DNA of 6,603 nucleotides from an uncultured Mycoplasmatota bacterium (lineage in GTDB: Bacteria; Bacillota_I; Bacilli_A; RF39; UBA660), in the NCBI GenBank assembly GCA_900542735.1, contig UQOS01000047.1, positions 1 to 6,603 on the forward strand. The letters are read 5' to 3'. This document shows, one piece after another, positions 1 through 5,183 of the stretch (positions are counted from its first letter, which is position 1; the number at the start of each line of letters is the position of its first letter). The notes under the pieces were generated by a model, which made no database searches, was not told the origin of the DNA, and saw only the letters and a list, made by a program, of their open reading frames with translations. A program made the position numbers and the translations under genes.

Positions 1-68
1 TTTAATCTTTTTGATGTGAACTTAATTTTATTAAGTCCTTTTTATATTCAATACCAATCTGAACGCAC
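1..68 (-). mobile_element. Group II intron, 5' end (partial, runs off the left edge)
   Basis: Read on the minus strand from position 68, the sequence begins GTGCG, the hallmark 5' boundary of group II introns, then TTCAGATTGG. From memory this resembles the start of the lactococcal Ll.LtrB intron (GTGCG, then CCCAGATAGG). It continues into a hairpin (positions 38-18 on this strand) like those of intron domain I. A second copy lies at 6502-6603 on the plus strand with two differences over the shared 68 nt. Here one difference turns a G-C pair of the hairpin into G-U and the other adds an A-U pair. Both keep pairing only if the RNA is read in the intron direction. The intron lies in the same sense as sspI and just after its terminator. 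Only the first 68 nt are visible, so the reverse transcriptase ORF, domain V and 3' end are unseen. It could instead be another structured repeat. Confidence 0.55.
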
Positions 69-87
69 TTTCCTTATGTATAAAAAA
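1..87 (-). repeat. Left arm of 87-bp inverted repeat
   Basis: Positions 1-87 are the reverse complement of 6483-6569 (coordinates sum to 6570) with four mismatches: two in the intron-like part and two at positions 72 and 78 in the stretch before GTGCG. Similarity stops inside the sspI terminator: the T-run (82-87) is shared but the hairpin stem is not. The repeat may continue past position 1. Confidence 0.9.
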
Positions 88-103
88 GAGCTTACTTAAG
101 CTC
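82..103 (-). terminator. Rho-independent terminator of sspI
   Basis: On the minus strand a 6-bp stem GAGCTT/AAGCTC (98-103 with 88-93) closes a 4-nt loop and is followed by six T (87-82). The stem overlaps the sspI TGA stop codon, a tight arrangement. The T-run is followed by 13 nt and then the GTGCG start of the left intron. Confidence 0.85.
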
Positions 104-308
104 ACTTTACACAACTTTCTAGAATATTAAGAATTTTATTTTTCATATCTTCATCAGATTTTTGCCAAACAAGTTCAAAAAATACTCCCATACCTGGTAA
201 AGTAATTTCATCATTGTTTTTGATACTTTCTTCAATTGCGTCTTTTAATACGCTTGTATCATCACCCTTAAAATTATTAATAATATGACTTCTAATATCT
301 AAATTCAT
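102..308 (-). CDS. sspI: Small acid-soluble spore protein, SspI family
   Basis: A 68-residue protein expected in the spore core. SspI is one of the minor small acid-soluble spore proteins made in the forespore; its molecular role is poorly known. The family match comes from MNLDIR at the start, NNFKG near residue 13, and the conserved centre LPGMGVFFELVWQ (about residues 37-49), which lines up with the LPGLGVLFEVIWQ of Bacillus SspI (71 aa). The start is ATG at 308 because GAGGAGGAG lies 7 nt upstream (316-324). A longer frame from TTG at 326 would translate that ribosome binding site as Arg-Arg-Arg. The gene is transcribed alone, away from the metallopeptidase gene, and ends at its own terminator. 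A CATAGTA box (387-381 on this strand) resembles a sigma-G -10, but no clear -35 is visible. In Bacillus subtilis sspI also lies near a TrmH-family methyltransferase gene, as here. Confidence 0.92.
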   Translation of the reverse strand: MNLDIRSHIINNFKGDDTSVLKDAIEESIKNNDEITLPGMGVFFELVWQKSDEDMKNKILNILESCVK

Positions 309-326
309 AATTATTCTCCTCCTCAA

Positions 327-411
327 TTATAGTGTGGTAAAAATAAACAGTTTTATACTAAAATATAGTAATTTTAATCTTACTATGATAAAATAGTAAA
401 AGATTAACGTG
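327..411. promoter_or_regulatory. Divergent promoter region between sspI and the metallopeptidase operon
   Basis: This very AT-rich gap must drive genes on both strands. On the plus strand the best sigma-A candidate is TAGTAA (366-371), a 17-nt spacer and TAAAAT (389-394); the -35 match is weak. On the minus strand, CATAGTA (387-381) fits the sigma-G -10 pattern CATNNTA, but the -35 is not convincing. The two candidates overlap around a small dyad, TACTAT (381-386) and ATAGTA (393-398). If both are real, forespore and vegetative transcription would start from the same few bases. Confidence 0.3.
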
Positions 412-420
412 GTGATTTTA

Positions 421-1059
421 ATGAATATCAATATAAATAATCAAAAAGTAGAAGTAATCATTTTAAAAAAAAGAGGAAATAAAAATACTTATTTACGAAT
501 TAAAGAAGATTTAAACCTATATGTAACTACTTCATCTTTCATGAATGAAAGAAAAATAAAAGAAATTATTGATGAAAATATGCCTTCTATTATTAAAATG
601 TATGAAAAACAGGCATATAAACAAGATTTAAAAAAAGATTTTTACTATCTTGGTAAAAAATATGATTTTGTGAAAACGAATACTGATAAACCAATTATTG
701 GAGAAAATAAAATATTTGTACCAGCTGATTTTGATAGTGAAAAATGGTTAAAAAAAGAAGCAAGTCTTCTTTTTAAAGAAAGACTAGATTATTGGTATCA
801 TAACTTTGATAGAAAAATACCTTATCCATCTTTAACCATTCGCAAAATGACTTCTCGTTGGGGTGTATGTAACTCTAAATTAAAGAGAGTAACACTTAAC
901 TTAGAATTAATAAAAAAAGAACCATTTTGCTTAGATTATGTTATCGTTCATGAATTATCTCATTTTATAGAAATGAATCATTCTAGTCGTTTTTGGAAAG
1001 TAGTAGAAGCAAACTACCCAAATTATAGAGAAGTGCGTCGTATTATGAAGAATTATTAA
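421..1059 (+). CDS. YgjP-type zinc metallopeptidase (M48-like, PF01863 family)
   Basis: A 212-residue predicted soluble metal-dependent hydrolase of the YgjP/WLM group; its substrate is not established. Key evidence lies in the C-terminal third. The zinc motif HELSH (H177, E178, H181) is followed by MNHS with a third histidine, H187, and then FWKVVEANYPNYR, the standard order HExxH, NHS, FW of this family. Before it, RKMTSRWGVCNSK and TLNLELI match the conserved strand region of the same family. No signal peptide or membrane segment is seen. I chose ATG at 421 because GGTGAT sits just before it (411-416); in-frame GTG codons at 409 and 412 would place the start inside that site. It leads a plus-strand run of six genes, with the methyltransferase gene only 11 nt downstream. 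Function in this operon is unknown. Confidence 0.85.
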   Translation: MNININNQKVEVIILKKRGNKNTYLRIKEDLNLYVTTSSFMNERKIKEIIDENMPSIIKMYEKQAYKQDLKKDFYYLGKKYDFVKTNTDKPIIGENKIFVPADFDSEKWLKKEASLLFKERLDYWYHNFDRKIPYPSLTIRKMTSRWGVCNSKLKRVTLNLELIKKEPFCLDYVIVHELSHFIEMNHSSRFWKVVEANYPNYREVRRIMKNY

Positions 1060-1070
1060 AGGAGAAAAAT

Positions 1071-1811
1071 ATGTTAATTACTAGTTGTGATAATGAAAAA
1101 ATTAAAAAATATTTAAAGTTAAAAGAGAAAAAATATCGTGATTTTTATAATGAATTTTTAGTAGAAGGAGAACATTTGGTAGTAGAAGCATATCGTAGTA
1201 ATTTACTAGAAGAAATTTTAATTGAACAAGATGAAGTAACTATTTTAGATGTACCTATTACTTATGTAAGTAAAGAAATATTAAATAAACTATCTTCTTT
1301 AGAAACTCCTACCCATATCATTGGTGTTTGTAAAAAGAAAGAAGAAAAAAGTGAATTAGGAAATAAGTTACTATTATTAGATAGAGTACAAGATCCTGGT
1401 AATTTAGGTACTATTATTCGTAGTAGTAAAGCATTTGGTGTTGATACGGTAGTGCTTGGAAACGGTTGTGTCGATTTATACAATGAAAAAGTAATTCGTT
1501 CTACACAAGGAATTGGTTTTCATATGAATATTGTAAATAGAGACTTAAAAGAATTGATTCCTAATTTAAAAGAAGAAGAAATTCCGGTTTATGGCACAAA
1601 AGTAGAATATGGAACAGACATTAGAACTCTAAAAAAGCGTGATAAAGAAAAGTATGCTCTTATTATGGGAAATGAGGGTAGAGGAGTAGATTCTGATATT
1701 TTAGATATGTGTGATAAATTTATTTATATTGAATTAAATCATGAAGTAGAAAGCCTAAATGTCGCAATTGCAGCTAGTATTTTATTATATGAACTATCAA
1801 GGAGGGACTAA
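1071..1811 (+). CDS. TrmH/SpoU-family rRNA 2'-O-methyltransferase (YsgA-like)
   Basis: A 246-residue cytoplasmic SPOUT methyltransferase that should transfer a methyl group from S-adenosylmethionine to a ribose 2'-OH. All three SpoU motifs are present: motif 1 DRVQDPGNLGTIIRSS (from D104, with N111 and R117), motif 2 MGNEGRGV (G200-G205), and motif 3 ESLNVAIAAS (S228, L229, N230). These form the trefoil knot and cofactor pocket. The N-terminal 90 residues (NEKIKKYLKLKEKKYR, then FLVEGEHLVVEA) match the L7Ae-like substrate-binding domain of the 23S rRNA members. Length agrees with Bacillus YsgA (about 248 aa), which I recall as the RlmP 23S rRNA enzyme and which also lies beside sspI, so YsgA/RlmP orthology is likely but not proven. 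The start ATG follows a good AAAGGAG. The last codons (TCA AGG AGG) also carry the ribosome binding site for rimM, so the two genes are tightly linked. Confidence 0.9.
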   Translation: MLITSCDNEKIKKYLKLKEKKYRDFYNEFLVEGEHLVVEAYRSNLLEEILIEQDEVTILDVPITYVSKEILNKLSSLETPTHIIGVCKKKEEKSELGNKLLLLDRVQDPGNLGTIIRSSKAFGVDTVVLGNGCVDLYNEKVIRSTQGIGFHMNIVNRDLKELIPNLKEEEIPVYGTKVEYGTDIRTLKKRDKEKYALIMGNEGRGVDSDILDMCDKFIYIELNHEVESLNVAIAASILLYELSRRD

Positions 1812-1814
1812 TAA

Positions 1815-2312
1815 GTGGAAGAATATATCTATATTGGAAAAATAGTAAATACTCATGGTATCAAGGGAGAAATTAGGATTTTATCTGATTTTGAAAAAAA
1901 AGATAGTGTTTTTGTAGTTGGTATGCCTATTTATATTGGTAGAAAAAAAGAAAAAGAAATTATTAAAAGTTATAGACATCATAAAAATTTTGAAATGATT
2001 ACGATGGAAGGCTATAACGATATTAATGAAGTATTAAAGTACAAAGGGTTATATGTATATATTAAAAAAGAAGATTTAAAATTAAAAGATGATGAATACT
2101 TAGAATCTGATATGATAGGATTAAATGTTTATGTAGACGGTAAATTAGTAGGTGAAGTAAAAGATATTTACGATTCTGGTAATAATAAAGTAATGACTAT
2201 CCATGTAGATAATAAAGATGTATATATTCCTTATCAAAAAGAATTTATTTCTAATGTTGATATTAAGAATAAAAAAATAGTAGTAACACCAATTAAGGGG
2301 ATGTTTGAATGA
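1815..2312 (+). CDS. rimM: Ribosome maturation factor RimM
   Basis: A 165-residue assembly factor that binds ribosomal protein S19 and helps the head of the 30S subunit mature. The N-terminal RimM domain opens with the signature YIYIGKIVNTHGIKGEIRI (residues 4-22). The C-terminal PRC-barrel begins near residue 95 (YLESDMIGLNVYV) and includes VGEVKDIYDSGNNKVMTI and VYIPYQKEFI. It is slightly shorter than Bacillus RimM (about 174 aa). The start codon is GTG at 1815, placed 9 nt after AAGGAGG (1799-1805), which lies inside the end of the methyltransferase gene. The stop TGA overlaps the trmD start (ATGA), so translational coupling is likely. Pairing with trmD is the usual bacterial arrangement. 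Confidence 0.96.
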   Translation: MEEYIYIGKIVNTHGIKGEIRILSDFEKKDSVFVVGMPIYIGRKKEKEIIKSYRHHKNFEMITMEGYNDINEVLKYKGLYVYIKKEDLKLKDDEYLESDMIGLNVYVDGKLVGEVKDIYDSGNNKVMTIHVDNKDVYIPYQKEFISNVDIKNKKIVVTPIKGMFE

Positions 2313-2974
2313 GAATCGATATTTTAACACTATTTCCAGAAATGTTTCAAACTTTTAAGACGGAATCTATTATCAAAAGAGCAATTGAAAAAGACTTGGT
2401 AGAAATAAATATTATTGATTTTAGAAAATATTCAAAAGATCCTCATCAAAAAGTAGATGATACTCCTTATGGTGGTGGCTCAGGTATGGTTTTAATGTGT
2501 CAACCAATATATGACTGTATTGAAAGTATTAAGAAAGAAAATAGTAAGGTAATTATGCTAACTCCTGATGGTACTTTGTATAAACAAAAAATAGCTTATG
2601 ACCTAGCACAAGAAAAACATTTGATTTTGTTATGCGGTCATTATGAGGGGTTTGATGAAAGAATTAGAAATATTGTAGATATGGAAATCTCAATTGGTGA
2701 TTATGTATTAACAGGAGGAGAAATACCAGCTATGGTAGTAAGTGATTCTGTTATTCGTCTTGTAGATGGCGTTATTGATAAGAATAGTCATTTAGTAGAT
2801 AGTTTTAATGATTCTCTATTAGATTATGAAACCTATACTAAACCTTATGATTTTAGGGGTATGAAAGTACCAGATGTATTAATATCAGGGGATCATAAAA
2901 AAATTGATGATTTTCGTCGCAATTCGCGTTATAATAGAACTAAAGATCGTAGGCCAGATTTATTAGAAAAGTAG
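2309..2974 (+). CDS. trmD: tRNA (guanine-N1)-methyltransferase TrmD
   Basis: A 221-residue essential SPOUT-class enzyme that makes m1G37 in tRNAs reading CNN codons, preventing +1 frameshifting. It acts as a homodimer with S-adenosylmethionine bound in a knot. Seen in order: MRIDILTLFPEMF at the start, DTPYGGGSGMV, LTPDGTLY, the knot loop GHYEGFDER (G110-R118), SIGDYVLTGGE (S128-E138), R150 and D164 in VDSF (matching E. coli R154 and the catalytic D169), then YTKPYDFRGMKVPDVLISGDH. The C-terminal domain is a little short against Bacillus (about 243 aa) but ends with the usual RRPDLLEK. Its ATG overlaps the rimM stop, with AGGGG 8 nt upstream (2296-2300). Normally rplS follows directly; here two unknown genes intervene. 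Confidence 0.97.
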   Translation: MRIDILTLFPEMFQTFKTESIIKRAIEKDLVEINIIDFRKYSKDPHQKVDDTPYGGGSGMVLMCQPIYDCIESIKKENSKVIMLTPDGTLYKQKIAYDLAQEKHLILLCGHYEGFDERIRNIVDMEISIGDYVLTGGEIPAMVVSDSVIRLVDGVIDKNSHLVDSFNDSLLDYETYTKPYDFRGMKVPDVLISGDHKKIDDFRRNSRYNRTKDRRPDLLEK

Positions 2975-2982
2975 GTGTTACT

Positions 2983-3447
2983 ATGCTAGATAAAAAGTAT
3001 TATATTGTGAAAAATAAAAATGATAAAGCAATTACATATTTTGAATATGATAAAATGGAAGGCTATGACTTAACTCCTAAAAAAGGCATGAAGATAGAAG
3101 ATGCTATTAATGTCAATAAAGTAGTTATTATTAATCCATCTCTAGCAGAAAAAGTAGCTAAAAAGAAATTTGATTTAAAGTTTCGTAAACTATTAACCCT
3201 TCTAAATATTATCTTTGAAAGTGATGATGATACAGGTACTGCTTACCAAGAAGGATTAAATGAAGTTAGTAAATTAAGAATGGAACTAATTAATAAATAT
3301 CGTAAACACCTAGAAAAAGAAGAAGCAGATTTAATGAATAAAAAATTAGATATTTTAGAACAAGAATTAAAATTAAGACTTTATTATTTAGAACAGAATT
3401 ATCAAGAAAATTATCAAAATGAAAATGAGATAGGTAGGAGTAGATAA
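2983..3447 (+). CDS. Unrecognised protein with C-terminal coiled coil
   Basis: A 154-residue protein I cannot assign to a family. It starts 8 nt after trmD; TAGGTG, overlapping the trmD stop, serves as ribosome binding site, so it belongs to the same transcript. Residues 1-50 read as a small mixed domain with alternating hydrophobics (KKYYIVKNKNDKAITYFEY, then VNKVVIINPSLAEKVAKKKF). An acidic patch ESDDDTG lies at residues 79-85. Residues 92-145 are a long charged helix with regular leucines (LRMELINKYRKHLEKEE, LDILEQELKLRLYYLEQ) and would form a coiled coil. No signal peptide, transmembrane segment or cysteine is present. Codon use resembles the surrounding genes, and the strong operon position supports a real gene. 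A structural or binding role is more likely than an enzyme, judging by composition alone. Confidence 0.75.
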   Translation: MLDKKYYIVKNKNDKAITYFEYDKMEGYDLTPKKGMKIEDAINVNKVVIINPSLAEKVAKKKFDLKFRKLLTLLNIIFESDDDTGTAYQEGLNEVSKLRMELINKYRKHLEKEEADLMNKKLDILEQELKLRLYYLEQNYQENYQNENEIGRSR

Positions 3448-3467
3448 TTTTGGGTTCAGGGGGAAAT

Positions 3468-4031
3468 ATGGATAAAGTAATTATCATAAATTATAGTGTA
3501 AGTGGTTATAAAACAGAAGTATTATGTAGAAAAATGTTATGTCGTATGCCTGTTAGGCATAATATATTACCTATGGATTTATATTCTAGTATTCAGTCAT
3601 GTATGGAAGCTAATATTCCTTTTTCAGTGTGTAATCTAAGTGAAGAAGAATTTAAACTCTTAGAGAGTGAGATAACACGATATGGAAATTTAGATAGATT
3701 AATATCTAGTCCTAGACATGATACTTATGTCTCATGTAGGTTTATGATTACTAGAGATAGTGATTATTCTAAAATTTTGTTTGCTGATTATGATAATCCT
3801 AGAAAAAGAGGTAAATATTCATTTGATTTTAAAGAAGAAACTTTTAATTACCTTGAAAATAGTATTCCATTTACAGAGTATTATGCTCCAGGTATAGCTA
3901 AAAATGGTTATACAAATGGTTTTAAAATTTATACAACAGAAACCTATAAAGATGTATTAAAATACTATCAGGGAATAGCTGATAAAAAACAGAATCCTAA
4001 CATGAAACAAAAACAGAAAGATTTAAAATAA
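3468..4031 (+). CDS. Unrecognised protein, possible partner of the preceding gene
   Basis: A 187-residue protein with no family I recognise. The start is ATG at 3468, preceded by AGGGGGA (3458-3464); a frame opened at TTG 3450 would translate that ribosome binding site as glycines. The N-terminus MDKVIIINYSVSG is strand-like and is followed by a basic, cysteine-bearing helix (LCRKMLCRMPVRH). The middle has SSPRHDTYVSCRFMITRDSD and ADYDNPRKRGKYSFDF, an alternating pattern typical of a beta-rich domain. The last 20 residues are lysine- and glutamine-rich and probably disordered. There is no signal peptide or membrane helix. It lies 20 nt after the previous gene and ends the run that began with the metallopeptidase. 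It occupies, with its neighbour, the space where trmD and rplS are usually adjacent. Confidence 0.72.
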   Translation: MDKVIIINYSVSGYKTEVLCRKMLCRMPVRHNILPMDLYSSIQSCMEANIPFSVCNLSEEEFKLLESEITRYGNLDRLISSPRHDTYVSCRFMITRDSDYSKILFADYDNPRKRGKYSFDFKEETFNYLENSIPFTEYYAPGIAKNGYTNGFKIYTTETYKDVLKYYQGIADKKQNPNMKQKQKDLK

Positions 4032-4072
4032 AGAATTGTATCTGAAATAGTAAAGATATTTTTTAAAAGTAT

Positions 4073-4101
4073 TTGCATATTCATTATACTTATGCTATAA
4101 T
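4073..4101 (+). promoter_or_regulatory. Extended -10 promoter of rplS
   Basis: TTGCAT (4073-4078) and TATAAT (4096-4101) are separated by exactly 17 nt. TGC immediately before TATAAT (4093-4095) gives the extended -10 element that compensates for the weak -35. Transcription should start near 4108. This gives rplS its own promoter in addition to any read-through from the trmD side. Confidence 0.8.
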
Positions 4102-4107
4102 TTAACT

Positions 4108-4171
4108 CGTTGGTAATCCGCTGTTACTAATGGAATATGATTACTGGTAAAACAGAGAGGAGAGATATCGT
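4108..4171 (+). promoter_or_regulatory. rplS leader with possible pseudoknot (L19-leader-like)
   Basis: The leader is about 64 nt. GTAATCC (4113-4119) can pair with GG (4132-4133) and ATTAC (4140-4144), leaving a 6-nt bulge, and encloses the loop CTGTTACTAA (4121-4130). The loop's CTGTT (4121-4125) is complementary to AACAG (4151-4155), just before the ribosome binding site AGAGGAGAG (4156-4164). That would form an H-type pseudoknot whose second stem abuts the Shine-Dalgarno. Firmicutes are known to carry an L19 ribosomal-protein leader (Rfam L19_leader); this is probably that element, and L19 binding to repress its own translation is my inference. Confidence 0.6.
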
Positions 4172-4519
4172 ATGGCAAATGTAATTGATAAAATTACTGC
4201 AAAACAACTTAATCCTAATGTGCCTGAATTTCGTGTTGGAGATACTGTTAGAGTTGATGTAAAAATCATCGAAGGTAACAAAGAAAGAATCCAAGCATTT
4301 GAAGGAATCGTAGTTTCTCGTAAAAGTGGAGGTGTTTCTGAAACATTTACAGTTAGAAAAATGTCTTCAGGAATTGGAGTAGAAAGAACTTTCCCACTTC
4401 ATTCACCAAAAATCGCTGGAATTACTGTTGTTAAGAAAGGTAAAGTTAGAAGAGCTAAATTAACTTTCTTAAAAGGATTAGTTGGTGGTTACAAAATTAA
4501 AGAAAGAAGAGATAAATAA
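4172..4519 (+). CDS. rplS: Ribosomal protein L19
   Basis: A 115-residue protein of the 50S subunit, located at the interface with the 30S subunit. The full family sequence is visible: FRVGDTVRVDVKIIEG near the start (residues 21-36), then RIQAFEGIVVSRK, GVSETFTVRKMSSGIGVERTF, HSPKIAGITVVKKGKVRRAKL and a basic C-terminal tail. Length is standard (114-117 aa). The ribosome binding site AGAGGAGAG is strong. Codon choice includes more GTT, ATC and GGA than nearby unknown genes, as expected for a highly expressed gene. It is transcribed from its own promoter and leader and closed by its own terminator, so it can be expressed independently of trmD. Confidence 0.98.
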   Translation: MANVIDKITAKQLNPNVPEFRVGDTVRVDVKIIEGNKERIQAFEGIVVSRKSGGVSETFTVRKMSSGIGVERTFPLHSPKIAGITVVKKGKVRRAKLTFLKGLVGGYKIKERRDK

Positions 4520-4537
4520 GGTGATGCCTTATTTTTT
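4514..4537 (+). terminator. Rho-independent terminator of rplS
   Basis: An 8-bp stem AAATAAGG/CCTTATTT (4514-4521 with 4527-4534) with loop TGATG runs into a T-run (4532-4537). The stem begins inside the last codons of rplS and includes its TAA stop. Confidence 0.85.
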
Positions 4538-4563
4538 CTTTATGTAATAGAAAAGGGGTTATT

Positions 4564-5061
4564 ATGAATCAATTATTAAAATTATTAAAAGAATTACTTC
4601 CATATATTATCATTATTATTGTGGTTATTATTATTAGAACTTTTATCTTTACGCCTGTTGTTGTGAATGGACCTAGTATGATGAATACCTTACACAATGG
4701 TGATGTTATGATTTTAGATAAAATTGGTATGAAACTAGGTGGCATTAAACGATTTGATATTGTCGTAATTCAAACTGGAAAAACTAAAATCATTAAAAGA
4801 GTAATTGGTCTATCAGGAGAGACAATATCTTATAAAAATAATAAACTATACATTAATGGAAAAGAAGTTAGTGATAACCATAGTAATGAAATTACTTATG
4901 ATTTTGAAGAAATTAAAATACCAGATGGTGAATATTATGTACTTGGTGATAATAGAACAGATTCTGTAGATAGTAGAATTTTAGGTACTATTCCTAAAAA
5001 TGAAATATTAGGACACGCCACTTTCATTATTTATCCATTTAATAGATTTGGTAGTAGGTAA
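4564..5061 (+). CDS. lepB: Signal peptidase I
   Basis: A 165-residue membrane-anchored serine protease that cleaves signal peptides from exported proteins on the outer face of the membrane. One N-terminal transmembrane helix (about residues 12-29, rich in isoleucine and valine) is followed by the catalytic serine box NGPSMMNTL with S38. Next come GDVMILDK and RFDIVV, then the lysine box KIIKRVIGLSGE with general base K78, and box E GDNRTDSVDSR (residues 128-138). The S-to-K spacing of 40 equals that of Bacillus SipS (S43/K83), and one anchor plus short length is the Gram-positive SipS type. AAAAGGGG lies 7 nt before the ATG. The gene follows the rplS terminator by 26 nt with no clear promoter of its own seen, so it may depend on rplS read-through. 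It has its own terminator. Genomes usually carry several paralogues, so the symbol could equally be sip. Confidence 0.94.
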   Translation: MNQLLKLLKELLPYIIIIIVVIIIRTFIFTPVVVNGPSMMNTLHNGDVMILDKIGMKLGGIKRFDIVVIQTGKTKIIKRVIGLSGETISYKNNKLYINGKEVSDNHSNEITYDFEEIKIPDGEYYVLGDNRTDSVDSRILGTIPKNEILGHATFIIYPFNRFGSR

Positions 5062-5085
5062 AAGGTAGAGAAATCTATCTTTTTT
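5061..5085 (+). terminator. Rho-independent terminator of lepB
   Basis: A 9-bp stem AAAGGTAGA/TCTATCTTT (5061-5069 with 5074-5082, one G-U pair) is capped by a GAAA tetraloop of the stable GNRA type and leads into six T (5080-5085). Confidence 0.85.
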
Positions 5086-5137
5086 ATGTGAAAAATAGTT
5101 TTATAGATTGATAATAATATTTAAAATATGTAAAACA

Positions 5138-5146
5138 TGATACAAT
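5138..5146 (+). promoter_or_regulatory. Extended -10 promoter of the PP-loop/TudS-like operon
   Basis: TGATACAAT carries TG-N before TACAAT (5141-5146), one mismatch from TATAAT. No good -35 lies 16-18 nt upstream (TATTTA at 5118-5123 is weak), so the call rests on the extended -10. Transcription would start near 5153, about 30 nt before the ATG. No riboswitch-sized leader fits between terminator and start. Confidence 0.5.
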
Positions 5147-5183
5147 ATATATAGAAAATAAAAAATCGTTAGGAGAATTAGAT

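Noticed and set aside
18..43. Plus-strand hairpin followed by TTTTT, and its mirror on the minus strand at 6552-6527, resembling terminators pointing into the window.
   Set aside because: The left copy has an A-C mismatch when read that way, and the sequence context (GTGCG start, pairing kept in the other direction) fits an intron domain I hairpin better.
1..99. Plus-strand frame open from the left edge to TAA at 97-99.
   Set aside because: It has no recognisable protein and runs through the inverted repeat and the sspI terminator; the right-hand copy has a stop just upstream in the same frame.
1262..1483. Antisense frame across the TrmH-family gene, and similar antisense frames at 2145-2330 and 3290-3487.
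   Set aside because: They have low-complexity composition, no ribosome binding sites, and lie opposite well-supported genes.
4051..4070. AT-only hairpin before a T-run after the gene ending at 4031.
   Set aside because: The stem is about five A-T pairs, too weak to call a terminator; read-through into rplS remains possible.
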